In this document: one piece after another, positions 45,912-54,969 of the stretch
How positions within the stretch are numbered: the stretch's first letter is position 1
Layout: the number at the start of each line of letters is the position of its first letter
Origin: Pseudomonas sp. GM41(2012)
GTDB lineage: Bacteria; Pseudomonadota; Gammaproteobacteria; Pseudomonadales; Pseudomonadaceae
Direction: 5' to 3'
Length of the DNA stretch: 64,000 bases
Assembly (NCBI RefSeq): GCF_000282315.2
Contig: NZ_AKJN02000006.1
Coordinates: 310,001-374,000, forward strand
Translations under genes and position numbers: made by a program
Notes under the pieces: generated by a model
Database searches by the model: none
What the model saw: only the letters and a program-made list of their open reading frames with translations
What the model was told of the DNA's origin: nothing

Positions 45912-46482
45912 GTCCACGGGCGTTTCGCAACGCCACTTGCCGGGCGATCTGGCGATGTGGTTTTTCATACTGGCCGAGCTGTCGGTGTTCGCCATCCTGA
46001 TCCTGGTGTTCGCCGTGACCCAGGCGCTCAAGCCGCAGATGTTCAGTGAAAGCCGACTATTGCTGAACACCTCAACCGGGTTGGCGATGACCCTGAGCCT
46101 GCTCACCGCGGGCCTGTTCGCCGCGCTGGCGCAGGAGCAGGTCAGGCGCTCACGGTCCCGCCACGGGGCCGTCTTCCTGCTGATGGCGTTGCTCGCCGCC
46201 AGTGTCTACGTGGTGTTGAAGCTCACGGAATACCGGCACTTGCTGGGCTCGGGGCTGGGCATGGAGCACAACACGTTTTTCACGTTGTACTGGATTCTTA
46301 CCGGGTTTCATTTTCTCCACGTAGTGCTCGGCATGGTCATTCTCGGGTGGCTGGCCGAGCGCTGTCGCCGTGGCCTGCACGACGCCAGCAAGCGCAGCGG
46401 CTTTGAATCCGGCGTGTTGTATTGGCACATGGTCGATCTGATCTGGGTCATGCTGTTTCCGCTGGTCTACGTGCTGAGTTGA
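45895..46482 (+). CDS. nirO: NirO (NorE-like), cytochrome c oxidase subunit III family protein
   Basis: 195 residues from ATG 45895 (MSTSAESTGVSQRHLPGD); a TTG one codon earlier is less likely. About five helices of the heme-copper oxidase subunit III type include DLAMWFFILAELSVF and HFLHVVLGMVILGW. NorE relatives are non-essential accessories that improve NO reductase activity. It overlaps the end of nirQ by 17 bases and is followed by nirP after 10. Confidence 0.9.
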   Translation: MSTSAESTGVSQRHLPGDLAMWFFILAELSVFAILILVFAVTQALKPQMFSESRLLLNTSTGLAMTLSLLTAGLFAALAQEQVRRSRSRHGAVFLLMALLAASVYVVLKLTEYRHLLGSGLGMEHNTFFTLYWILTGFHFLHVVLGMVILGWLAERCRRGLHDASKRSGFESGVLYWHMVDLIWVMLFPLVYVLS

Positions 46483-46492
46483 CGAGGTTCTC

Positions 46493-46747
46493 ATGTCTGT
46501 TTCCAGGGTTTTGCTCGTCTGTTGGGCGGCGCTCGCGACGTTAAGCGTGTGCACTGTGGTGCTGGCCCAGGCCGGTGCGACGTGGTTGCTGTCGATTGCG
46601 ATTTTGCTGGTGGCAGTTGGCAAGGCGTGGCTGATCACCGACGGCTTCATGGAAATGCGCCATGCGCCGCGACTGTGGCGGCGGTTGATGTTGAGCTGGG
46701 CGCTGGTGTTGGCAGCCGTTGTGGGCCTGACGCTTATCTTTTTGTAG
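46493..46747 (+). CDS. nirP: NirP (NorF-like), small membrane protein
   Basis: 84 residues with three hydrophobic helices. It is of the prokaryotic cytochrome c oxidase subunit IV type (KAWLITDGFMEMRHAPRLWR between the second and third helix). NorF relatives accompany NorE and aid NO reductase. It is the last gene of the nirQOP transcript. A REP pair overlaps its stop and may end or stabilise the mRNA. Confidence 0.85.
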   Translation: MSVSRVLLVCWAALATLSVCTVVLAQAGATWLLSIAILLVAVGKAWLITDGFMEMRHAPRLWRRLMLSWALVLAAVVGLTLIFL

Positions 46748-46810
46748 GAGCCGAGCTTGCTCGCGATGGCGATCTCAAGGACGCCATCGCCGGCAAGCCG
46801 TGCTCCTACA
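46744..46810. repeat. REP pair at the end of nirP
   Basis: GTAGGAGCCGAGCTTGC pairs with the inverse GCAAGCCGTGCTCCTAC and GATGGCG with CGCCATC, forming a long hairpin that begins at the nirP stop codon. It is placed to separate the nirQOP and norCB transcripts. Confidence 0.75.
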
Positions 46811-46878
46811 GGTGTTGCATACATACGATTAATTGCGGTGCCTTGAAATTTATACCCGACCCAAACCATCTGCCTTTC

Positions 46879-46921
46879 TTGATCGCCATCAAGCAGGTTT
46901 CAACCCTTCGCTTCCTATGAT
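46879..46921 (+). promoter_or_regulatory. norCB promoter with ANR/DNR box and -10 element
   Basis: TTGAT-CGCC-ATCAA (46879-46892) is a perfect FNR-type box, and TATGAT (46916-46921) is a good -10 element at the class II distance. Transcription would begin near 46928, 22 bases before norC. DNR responding to NO is the expected activator. Confidence 0.88.
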
Positions 46922-46949
46922 GGACGGGCCTAGCAAAGAGGAAGCGACC

Positions 46950-47390
46950 ATGTCAGACACCTTCACCAAAGGCATGGCCAGGAACATCTACTTCGGGGGA
47001 AGCATCTTCTTCTTCCTGATATTCCTGGCTTTGACCTATCACACGGAACAGACCTTTCCAGAGCGCAGCAATGAGGCGCTGTTAACCGAATCAGTCGAGC
47101 GCGGCAAGTTGGTCTGGGAGCAAAACAATTGCATTGGCTGCCACACGCTGTTGGGCGAGGGCGCCTACTTCGCGCCTGAGCTGGGCAACGTGTTCCAGCG
47201 GCGCGGCGGGGAGGCGGGCTTCAAACCCTTTCTGCATGCCTGGATGAAAATGCAGCCACTGGGCGTACCGGGCCGACGTGCGATGCCTCAGTTCAAGTTG
47301 AGTGACCAGGAGGTGGATGACATCGCCGAGTTCCTCAAATGGAGCTCGAAAATCAACACCAATGGCTGGCCGCCAAACAAGGAGGGCTAA
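46950..47390 (+). CDS. norC: Nitric-oxide reductase cytochrome c subunit
   Basis: 146 residues from ATG 46950 (MSDTFTKGMARNIYFGGSIF), the length known for Pseudomonas NorC. The longer open frame includes the promoter and is rejected. One N-terminal membrane helix anchors a periplasmic cytochrome c domain with Cys61-Cys64-His65 (CIGCH) and the Met in RRAMPQFKL. It takes electrons from c551 or azurin and passes them to NorB. norB starts 3 bases later. Confidence 0.97.
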   Translation: MSDTFTKGMARNIYFGGSIFFFLIFLALTYHTEQTFPERSNEALLTESVERGKLVWEQNNCIGCHTLLGEGAYFAPELGNVFQRRGGEAGFKPFLHAWMKMQPLGVPGRRAMPQFKLSDQEVDDIAEFLKWSSKINTNGWPPNKEG

Positions 47391-48824
<1,434 letters not shown>

Positions 48825-48846
48825 GTCATTAACACCTTGAAGGAGG

Positions 48847-48872
48847 ACGGCCCGGCTGGTACAGCGGGCCGT
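48847..48872 (+). promoter_or_regulatory. Stem-loop between norB and norD
   Basis: ACGGCCCG-N10-CGGGCCGT is a perfect 8-bp GC stem in the 77-base gap, followed only by TTCAC. With no T run it is more likely to set the norB:norD ratio by partial termination or mRNA processing than to stop transcription fully. Confidence 0.45.
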
Positions 48873-48901
48873 TTCACATTGGTTTTCAGAGGAAAAAAAC
48901 C

Positions 48902-50743
48902 ATGGCCTTTACCGTCGAACTGGAAGAGTGGGTCGGCAGCGTCTGGCATCGCTTCATCACCCGCCGCGCCAGCCCGGACTTTCCCGAGGCCCGGGTCGAA
49001 CTGATCCACCAGCAACGACCACTGGCGCTGCTGTTTCGCGCCATGGGCGGCGCCAATGGCATCGGTGTCGAAGCCGCCAGCGACCGCGACCTGCTGTTGC
49101 GACGCAACGTGCTGCAGCAGATCGCCGGCACCTGCAAGCAAGTGCCCTTGGCGTGGTGCGACGAGACCAACCTGCGTCTGCCGTCGAGCCTGGCGGTGTT
49201 TCCTGAAGTCGCACTGAACGAAGAGCTCTATCGTTGGCTCGCGTTGCTGGCGGCCCAGGCCGGGCAGATGCGCCATTGGGGGCGGGACAATCAGCGCTGG
49301 ACGCAACAGCTGTTGCGGCGCTATCCCGCGTTGCGTACCCGGTACAAACGTCTAGTCGATGCGCACCTGCAATTGCGCCCGGATCCGGCAACATTGAACC
49401 CCGGCGAAGCTGCGCTGGAACGAGCGTTATGCCAGGCGCTACGCGAGCCGGGCAGTGTCGAACATTTTCCCCGCAGCGAACGGGCCGCCTGGCCGCTGCC
49501 GCTGTGGCTGTACCCACCGCAAAACCTCGCCAGCCCCCAGGCGGCCGATCTGGGGGATGAGTCGGAAGAATCACTGACGACCCCGCCCGGTGAGCAGAAA
49601 GGCGGAAGTAAACGCGCCAAGCGGATCGATGAAGGCAGCCGCGACGGCGGGTTGTTGATCGTGCGCCTGGAGAACCTGTTTAGCTGGACCGAGCACGTCG
49701 ACCTGGATCGCTGGACAGACGACAGCGAAGACCCGGACGCCGCCAGAGTCGCCGAAGACCTCGATGAGTTGAGCCTGTCGCGCACCCGTCTGCGCAAGGG
49801 CGGCGGCCTCAAGCTGCACCTGGATTTGCCGCCGGCCGATGTCGACGATATTCCCCTGGGCGAGGGCATCAAGTTGCCGGAGTGGGATTACCGCAAACAG
49901 CAGATGCAGGACAGCTTCGTCAATCTGCAAATGATGGTGCCCCGTGACTGCGAGGCGCAGCCATTGCCGCCACGGCTGAAGGCCTCGGCGCACCGTCTGC
50001 GTCGCCAGTTCGAACACTTGCGCAATGACCGCCAATGGTTACGCCAGCAACCTCAAGGCTCTGAACTGGACATGCAGGCCTGGCTGGATTTTCACGTTGA
50101 ACGCGAGCATGGCCAGTGTGCGGAACGCGGTCTGTTCATGGAACAACGGCAGACGCGCCGCGACCTGGCGTGCCTGTTGCTGGCCGACGTGTCGATGTCC
50201 ACTGACGCGCACTTGAACAATGAGCATCGGGTGATTGATGTGATCCGTGACAGCTTGCTGCTGTTCGGCGAAACCCTGTCGGTGCTGGGTGATGATTTCG
50301 CCCTGTACGGATTTTCCTCGCTGCGTCGTCATCAAGTGCGCATGCAGGAACTCAAGTCGTTCACCCAGCGTTATGACGACAACACTCGCGGTCGCATTCA
50401 AGGGCTTAAACCGGGGTATTACACCCGCATGGGCGCCGCCATCCGCCAGGCCACCCAACTGCTGGGCAAGAGCAAACGCCGCAGCAAACTGTTGCTGCTG
50501 CTCACGGATGGCAAACCGAATGATCTGGATCTGTATGAGGGGCGCTACGGTGTTGAAGACACCCGCGAAGCGGTGCTGGAGGCGCGGCGCCAGGGGTTGA
50601 CGCCGTTCTGTATCACGATTGATCGCGAGGCCGGGGATTACCTGCCTTACATGTTCGGCGCCAATGGCTACACCTTGATCCGCCAGCCCGAACAACTACC
50701 CCTGCGCTTGCCGCAGTTGTATCGGCAGCTGACTCAGCCGTGA
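48902..50743 (+). CDS. norD: NorD, von Willebrand factor A protein for NO reductase activation
   Basis: 613 residues. The C-terminal VWA domain (about 420-610) has the MIDAS motif LLADVSMSTDAH and LLLLTDGKPNDLD. The N-terminal half is the NorD/CbbO-type region rich in Arg and acidic residues. It works as a pair with the NirQ ATPase to load the FeB site of NorB. It is a cytosolic protein with affinity for the membrane. It lies directly after norCB, probably on the same transcript. Confidence 0.94.
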   Translation: MAFTVELEEWVGSVWHRFITRRASPDFPEARVELIHQQRPLALLFRAMGGANGIGVEAASDRDLLLRRNVLQQIAGTCKQVPLAWCDETNLRLPSSLAVFPEVALNEELYRWLALLAAQAGQMRHWGRDNQRWTQQLLRRYPALRTRYKRLVDAHLQLRPDPATLNPGEAALERALCQALREPGSVEHFPRSERAAWPLPLWLYPPQNLASPQAADLGDESEESLTTPPGEQKGGSKRAKRIDEGSRDGGLLIVRLENLFSWTEHVDLDRWTDDSEDPDAARVAEDLDELSLSRTRLRKGGGLKLHLDLPPADVDDIPLGEGIKLPEWDYRKQQMQDSFVNLQMMVPRDCEAQPLPPRLKASAHRLRRQFEHLRNDRQWLRQQPQGSELDMQAWLDFHVEREHGQCAERGLFMEQRQTRRDLACLLLADVSMSTDAHLNNEHRVIDVIRDSLLLFGETLSVLGDDFALYGFSSLRRHQVRMQELKSFTQRYDDNTRGRIQGLKPGYYTRMGAAIRQATQLLGKSKRRSKLLLLLTDGKPNDLDLYEGRYGVEDTREAVLEARRQGLTPFCITIDREAGDYLPYMFGANGYTLIRQPEQLPLRLPQLYRQLTQP

Positions 50744-50785
50744 TCAAAACGGTCCCTGTAGATACCGAGCCTGCGAAGCGCAGCC

Positions 50786-50910
50786 CCTGTGGCGAGGGGA
50801 TTTATCCCCGTTCGGCGGCGAAGCCGTCGTAATCCATTGGACGCGGTGTGGCTGGAAAAAGCAGGGGCCGCTTCGCAGCCCAACGGGGATAAATCCCCTC
50901 GCCACAGGGG
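50786..50910. repeat. REP-like inverted repeat (CCTGTGGCGAGGGGATTTATCCCC type)
   Basis: CCTGTGGCGAGGGGATTTAT and its inverse ATAAATCCCCTCGCCACAGG lie at the two ends; inner segments CCGTTCGGCGGCGAAGC and GCTTCGCAGCCCAACGG also pair. It is the same family as 35699-35835. It lies between the converging norD and dnrP-like genes. Confidence 0.78.
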
Positions 50911-50956
50911 CTGTGCTTGCAGGCTCGACAGCTGCTACAGGGGAGATGTGTGGGGA

Positions 50957-51145
50957 TCAGATGCTACGTGGCAGCCAGAAAAACATTGTCACGCAGAAAA
51001 TCGTCAGGCCAATACAGAACCACATGAATTGGCGCAGCCGGCGTTCCCCCGCCTGTGCAGCCAATGCCGGCAGGGGCATGCCACATTGGCGGCACTCGGT
51101 TTCTTGTGTGGGGTTGGTGTGTTGGCAATACAAACAGACGGGCAT
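50957..51145 (-). CDS. DnrP-like small zinc-ribbon membrane protein
   Basis: 62 residues from ATG 51143-51145 (MPVCLYCQHTNPTQETECRQ), or 65 from a GTG at 51154 that overlaps the dnr stop. Two CxxC pairs (CLYC, CRQC) form a zinc ribbon, and the C-terminal half is one helix (FMWFCIGLTIFCVTMFFWL). Small proteins of this kind follow dnr in other pseudomonads, where a similar product has been called DnrP. Its role near NO sensing is not settled. It is probably co-transcribed with dnr. Confidence 0.75.
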   Translation of the reverse strand: MPVCLYCQHTNPTQETECRQCGMPLPALAAQAGERRLRQFMWFCIGLTIFCVTMFFWLPRSI

Positions 51146-51150
51146 GGCAC

Positions 51151-51834
51151 TCACTCGAACTGTTCCAGGCGCAGACGATCGAGAATGGCGATCTGGCGGC
51201 CGTCCTGGGTGATGATGTTTTCATCGATCAGGCGACGGATGATCCGCGAAAAGGTTTCCGGCTGGATCGACAGATGCCCGGCAATCAGTTGCTTGGCCAT
51301 CGGCAGTTCGAATTGGCTGTCAACGGTTTGCTGGCGCACCAGTTGCGTCAGCAGATAGCGCACGACCCGGTGGGTGGCGTTTTTCAGGGACAGGGTTTCG
51401 ATTTCGTTGACCCGTTGATGCAGGCGAACGCAGAGCTTGCCGAGCAGCGCAAAGGTCAGTCGGCTATTGCTCTGCAGCAGGCGCATGTAGGTGTTGTTGG
51501 ATAACCGATAGAGCTGAGTCGGGCAGATCGCTTCGGCCGAGGCCACATAGTTCGGGGTGTCCATCAGCATCATCGCCTCGGCGAAGGTTTGCCGATCGCC
51601 GATCACCTCAAACACTTTCTCCTGCCCATCCGGTGTCAGGCGGTAGATTTTCACCGCGCCGGCAATCACGAAATAGAACGAGTCGGCCGGCTCGCCCTGG
51701 CGGAACAACGGTTCGCCCTTGTCGATGCTGAGCAGGTGGCTGGTACTCATCAATTCATCCAGCTGTTCTTCGTTCAACGGCTCGAACAAGTGATGACTGC
51801 GCAGAATCTGGTGATGGACGCGATGAAGCACCAT
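51151..51834 (-). CDS. dnr: DNR, NO-responsive Crp/Fnr-family activator of denitrification
   Basis: 227 residues: an N-terminal effector (cNMP-like) domain, a dimerisation helix (QRVNEIETLSLKNATHRVVRYLL) and a C-terminal winged helix with recognition helix IQPETFSRIIRRL (Glu and Arg reading TTGAT half-sites). It lacks the N-terminal Cys cluster of ANR and so senses NO through haem, as known for DNR. It should activate nir, nor and nos through the FNR-type boxes listed here. It is downstream of norD on the opposite strand. Confidence 0.93.
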   Translation of the reverse strand: MVLHRVHHQILRSHHLFEPLNEEQLDELMSTSHLLSIDKGEPLFRQGEPADSFYFVIAGAVKIYRLTPDGQEKVFEVIGDRQTFAEAMMLMDTPNYVASAEAICPTQLYRLSNNTYMRLLQSNSRLTFALLGKLCVRLHQRVNEIETLSLKNATHRVVRYLLTQLVRQQTVDSQFELPMAKQLIAGHLSIQPETFSRIIRRLIDENIITQDGRQIAILDRLRLEQFE

Positions 51835-51875
51835 AAGAATTCATCCTGAAGATTGAGGAGGGGATAGCGATCAAG

Positions 51876-51965
51876 TCAAACGAGGCCCAGCGAGACGCCG
51901 CTGGCCAACGCCAGAACCGAGGTCAACACCACGAACCAGGCCAGTGGCTGGATGACTTTTTTCAT
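51876..51965 (-). CDS. Small 29-residue single-helix membrane protein
   Basis: ATG 51963-51965 with an ideal AGGAGT ribosome site five bases upstream. It encodes MKKVIQPLAWFVVLTSVLAL and nine more residues (ASGVSLGLV), with a positive N-terminus and one membrane helix. It resembles small accessory subunits of oxidases and other membrane complexes in size and layout, but I recognise no family. It lies 41 bases upstream of dnr on the same strand, so it may be co-transcribed with it. Confidence 0.6.
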   Translation of the reverse strand: MKKVIQPLAWFVVLTSVLALASGVSLGLV

Positions 51966-52148
51966 GACGACTCCTGGGGATCGAGAGGGATCAAGGTTTC
52001 TTTGATTGCTGAAAGCTTGAGCAAAACGCGGGCCATGCCTGGAGGCCTTTGTTTATTGGGGGTGTCAGAAATCAGGGTAAAAAAGACCACAAGGTTTAGG
52101 GTCCAAATAACCATTAAAGGGTCATTTGTACCCTGCTCCAAACACCGT

Positions 52149-52239
52149 TGTGGGAGTGAGCCTGCTCGCGATGACAGCGGTACATTCAACATCAGTGTCG
52201 ACTGACCCGCCGCTATCGCGAGCAGGCTCGCTCCCACAA
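52149..52239. repeat. REP pair upstream of nnrS
   Basis: TGTGGGAGTGAGCCTGCTCGCGAT and the inverse ATCGCGAGCAGGCTCGCTCCCACA at the two ends form a long hairpin. It lies in the 442-base divergent gap between the small ORF/dnr and nnrS. The rest of the gap holds only a degenerate ANR-type box (52298-52311). Confidence 0.85.
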
Positions 52240-52297
52240 GGGCAAACGCCCTCGTCACAGGAGTACGAGAAAGCTGCAGGGCACGCCCCTTGCACAC

Positions 52298-52311
52298 TTG
52301 ATCTGCGACAA
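52298..52311 (+). promoter_or_regulatory. Possible ANR/DNR box of nnrS
   Basis: TTGAT-CTGC-GACAA: the left half-site is perfect, and the right has GACAA in place of ATCAA (two mismatches). A class II start would fall near 52346, 62 bases before nnrS. nnrS genes are commonly NO-regulated, which supports the site. Confidence 0.5.
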
Positions 52312-52407
52312 AGGCAATTGATCGCCAATACCCGATCATTGCCCCCGGACTTACCTCGACGCATGTGGGTTGGCGTCAGGTCAGCAGCAAGGTAAAGGAG
52401 TGGCTTT

Positions 52408-53598
52408 ATGCAAGTGCTCGACCGCCGTAAAGCGATGGCCATCGCGCCGCTGTTACGTTTGGCCTTTCGGCCATTTTTCCTCGCCGGCTGCCTGTTGGCA
52501 GTGCTGGCCATTCCGCTCTGGCTGGCCGCCTTCAGTGGTGCGCTGTCCGGCTGGCAGCCGGCGGGTGGCTGGCTGGGCTGGCATCGACACGAATTGCTGT
52601 TCGGGTTCGGCTTGGCGATTATCGCGGGTTTTCTGCTGACAGCGGTGCAGACCTGGACCGGTCGTCCCGGCCTCAGCGGACGACCCCTGGCCGCGCTGGC
52701 GTTGCTGTGGTTGTTGGCGCGCGTGGCCTGGCTGGTCAATGCACCGTGGCCGGTGCTCGCCGTGCTGGAATTGGCGTTCCCGCTGGCAGTGGCCGCGCTC
52801 ATGGGTTTCACCTTGTGGAAGGTGCGGCAGAAACGTAACTACCCGATTGCGGTGGTGCTGTTGTTGTTAGCGGCGGCCGACGGGTTGTCCCTGTACGGCC
52901 TGGTTGAAGGTCATGAAGGCTGGCAGCGTCAAGGCGTGCTGACCGGCCTCTGGCTGGTGGCGGCGATGATGGGGTTGATCGGCGGGCGCGTCATTCCGTT
53001 CTTCATCCAGCGCGGCCTCGGCAAGGTCGATGGCGTGACCCCTTGGCCGTGGCTGGATTGGCTGCTGCTGATTGGCTCACCGCTGGTGGCGTTGTTGTAT
53101 GCCGCCGGACCTGCGCTTGATCCCAATCTCTGGGTCGGCCTGTTGTTCGCCGTGTTGGCCGCCGGGCACCTGGTGCGTCTGGTTCGCTGGCATGATCGCG
53201 CACTCTGGCGCGTGCCGTTGCTGTGGTCGTTGTACCTGGCGTATGCCTGGTTGGCGGTGGCCTGTCTCGCAATGGCGCTGTGGCATTTCGGTGTGCCGAT
53301 CAATCCGAGTCTGGCGGTGCATTGCCTGACCATCGGAGCGATGGGCGGCCTGGTGCTGGCGATGATCGCGCGGGTCAGCCTGGGGCATACCGGCCGCTCG
53401 CTGGAGCCGCCGTCGGGCATGACCCTGGCGTTCATTTTGCTCAACCTGGCGTGCTTGAGCCGGGTGGTGTTGATCCTGTTCTTTCCCCTGCCTGCGTTGT
53501 GGCTGGCCGGTCTGTGTTGGGCGCTGGCGTTTGCGCTGTACGCCTGGCGCTATGGGCCGATGCTGCTGCGGGCCCGGGTGGACGGCCATCCAGGCTAA
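52408..53598 (+). CDS. nnrS: NnrS family haem-copper membrane protein
   Basis: 396 residues with about 12 predicted helices. Family features are LRLAFRPFFLAGCLLAV, WHRHELLFGFGLAIIAGFLLTA, GGRVIPFFIQRG, HCLTIGAMGGLVLAMIARVSLGHTGR. NnrS proteins contain haem and copper, sit in the inner membrane and protect cells against NO stress, by a mechanism not fully known. The start ATG 52408 has AAAGGAG upstream. It is followed after 25 bases by the small four-helix protein. Confidence 0.92.
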   Translation: MQVLDRRKAMAIAPLLRLAFRPFFLAGCLLAVLAIPLWLAAFSGALSGWQPAGGWLGWHRHELLFGFGLAIIAGFLLTAVQTWTGRPGLSGRPLAALALLWLLARVAWLVNAPWPVLAVLELAFPLAVAALMGFTLWKVRQKRNYPIAVVLLLLAAADGLSLYGLVEGHEGWQRQGVLTGLWLVAAMMGLIGGRVIPFFIQRGLGKVDGVTPWPWLDWLLLIGSPLVALLYAAGPALDPNLWVGLLFAVLAAGHLVRLVRWHDRALWRVPLLWSLYLAYAWLAVACLAMALWHFGVPINPSLAVHCLTIGAMGGLVLAMIARVSLGHTGRSLEPPSGMTLAFILLNLACLSRVVLILFFPLPALWLAGLCWALAFALYAWRYGPMLLRARVDGHPG

Positions 53599-53623
53599 GC
53601 AAGTGAATTGATGGAGGCTGCCA

Positions 53624-54064
53624 GTGTTTTATCCCTTTTTACTGGTCACCCACTTGCTGGCGGCGATTGCCTTCATCGGCACGCTGTTTTTCGAAGTGGT
53701 GATCTGGCACCGCGCCCGCCAGCAGTTGGCGGATACCGCGCAAACCACCGCGGATCAAGCGATTGCAGTGCGCTCGCGCAAGGTGCTGCATGGCGTGGTG
53801 TTGCTGTTGTATGGCGCCGGCATCAGCCTGGCGTGGCAACACCGAGGCGTATTGAGTCAGCCGCTGGCCAGCAGTTTTGGCACGTTGCTGAGCCTGAAAA
53901 TCATCCTGGCCCTGAGCATCATCGGCCATTACTTCCTGCTGGCGTACTGGCTGAAAAGCGCACGACTGACCACGACCCGCGCCAGCTGGATTCGCCGCAG
54001 CATTCTCGGGCACATGGTGTTGATCGTGATCCTGGCCAAGGCGATGTTCTATTGGCACGGTTGA
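53624..54064 (+). CDS. Four-helix membrane protein (CopD-like), paralogue of 23157-23600
   Basis: 146 residues from GTG 53624 (preceded by GGAGG; no better ATG). Four helices carry His in the first (LVTHLLAAIAFIG), third (IIGHYFLLAYW) and fourth (ILGHMVLIVILAKAMFYW), each matched in the paralogue at 23157-23600. Such conserved intramembrane His suggest haem or metal binding. It is probably in one operon with nnrS, which points to NO or haem metabolism. The precise role is unknown. Confidence 0.75.
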   Translation: MFYPFLLVTHLLAAIAFIGTLFFEVVIWHRARQQLADTAQTTADQAIAVRSRKVLHGVVLLLYGAGISLAWQHRGVLSQPLASSFGTLLSLKIILALSIIGHYFLLAYWLKSARLTTTRASWIRRSILGHMVLIVILAKAMFYWHG

Positions 54065-54088
54065 TCGCCCGCCGTCCCTGACAGACAA

Positions 54089-54120
54089 AACCCGCGTCAA
54101 CCGGTGGGCTGGCGCGGGTT
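54089..54120. terminator. Bidirectional terminator-like hairpin
   Basis: AACCCGCGTCA and TGGCGCGGGTT pair with one G-U, between the converging nnrS unit and ytfE. It is flanked by AAAA on the left side, giving a U run for the minus-strand transcript. Confidence 0.6.
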
Positions 54121-54139
54121 GGGTGTGAGCGGCAATCGA

Positions 54140-54814
54140 TCAGTGACGACGGTTCAAGGCATTAACAAACAACACGTTGTTTTCCAGATGGATGTGTTGC
54201 ATCAGGTCATCACGAAACTCCAGCAGCCCACGATACAGGGCACGCCAGGTGTTACAGGCATCGGCCGGCGGGGTGATGTTGTTGGTCAGCGCGAGCAGCT
54301 TTTCGAGGGCTTCGCCATGTTGATCATGTTCAAAGCGCAGTACCTGGATCGGCGGCGCGGCCTGAGGGCCGATGCCCTGTTGCAGCATCGGGAACAGCAC
54401 TTGTTCTTCCTTGAGCATGTGGCCTTCGAGTTCCTGTTGCATGTCGGTCAGCAGATCGGCCAGGCCGTTGGGGCAGCTGCTGCGCGCACCGTGGACCTGC
54501 TCGACGCGACGGGCCAGGCGGATCAGTTCCGGCAGTTGCTCGCGATGGCGGGCGTGATAGCGCGCCAGAAGGTGGGCGATCAACAGCTCCGACGGTTCGC
54601 TGCGCCAGTCGTGTTGGGTTTCGCCGGTGTCCTGTAGCCGGTGCAGCGCATCGGCAATCAGCACCGGGTCGAGGTCTTTGCCAGCGGCCGCTTCGCGCAG
54701 GCTTTTATGCCCGCCACAACAGAAGTCCAGTTTGAAGGTGTGGAAAATCCGCGTGGCGCCGGGAATATCGCAAGCCAGTTGGCCGAGGCTTTGTTCCAGT
54801 AAGGTCAGGCTCAT
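54140..54814 (-). CDS. ytfE: Di-iron iron-sulfur-cluster repair protein (YtfE/ScdA/DnrN family)
   Basis: 224 residues. The N-terminal ScdA_N domain has IFHTFKLDFCCGGHKSLREA, and the hemerythrin-like domain holds the di-iron ligands (LLARYHARHREQLPEL, LEGHMLKEEQVLFPML, FEHDQHGEALEKLL, MQHIHLENNVLFVNAL). The protein repairs iron-sulfur clusters damaged by NO and can reduce NO. It is divergent from norR, with a sigma-54 promoter directly upstream, so it is the expected NorR target. Confidence 0.93.
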   Translation of the reverse strand: MSLTLLEQSLGQLACDIPGATRIFHTFKLDFCCGGHKSLREAAAGKDLDPVLIADALHRLQDTGETQHDWRSEPSELLIAHLLARYHARHREQLPELIRLARRVEQVHGARSSCPNGLADLLTDMQQELEGHMLKEEQVLFPMLQQGIGPQAAPPIQVLRFEHDQHGEALEKLLALTNNITPPADACNTWRALYRGLLEFRDDLMQHIHLENNVLFVNALNRRH

Positions 54815-54849
54815 CAGGGGTTCCTTGTTTGGATTTCAACGGTTCCCCA

Positions 54850-54950
54850 GGTTCATTGCACCCGGCATGCCATATTTAACGTGTTGAAAAATATGGCTTA
54901 TTTTTTAGTTGTGGTGATAGGCACCCGGACGCTTTAGGGTGAATCCAACC
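54850..54950. promoter_or_regulatory. NorR-dependent sigma-54 promoter of ytfE with three GGT-N7-ACC sites
   Basis: Read on the minus strand, TGGCAT-GCCGG-GTGCA (54872 to 54857) fits the -24/-12 sigma-54 form with 10 bases between GG and GC; the start would be near 54847. Three GGT-N7-ACC sites, the form known for NorR, lie at 54850-54862, 54913-54925 and 54938-54950. Two are upstream, 25 bases apart, and one overlaps the -12 region. A 9-bp inverted repeat GCCATATTT/AAATATGGC (54869-54897) adjoins the -24 element. Confidence 0.65.
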
Positions 54951-54969
54951 ATAGAGGGTAAAAACTACC

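Noticed and set aside
51861..51874. Possible ANR/DNR box (GGGAT-AGCG-ATCAA) before dnr
   Set aside because: One half-site is poor, and its centre would put a class II start inside the dnr coding region.
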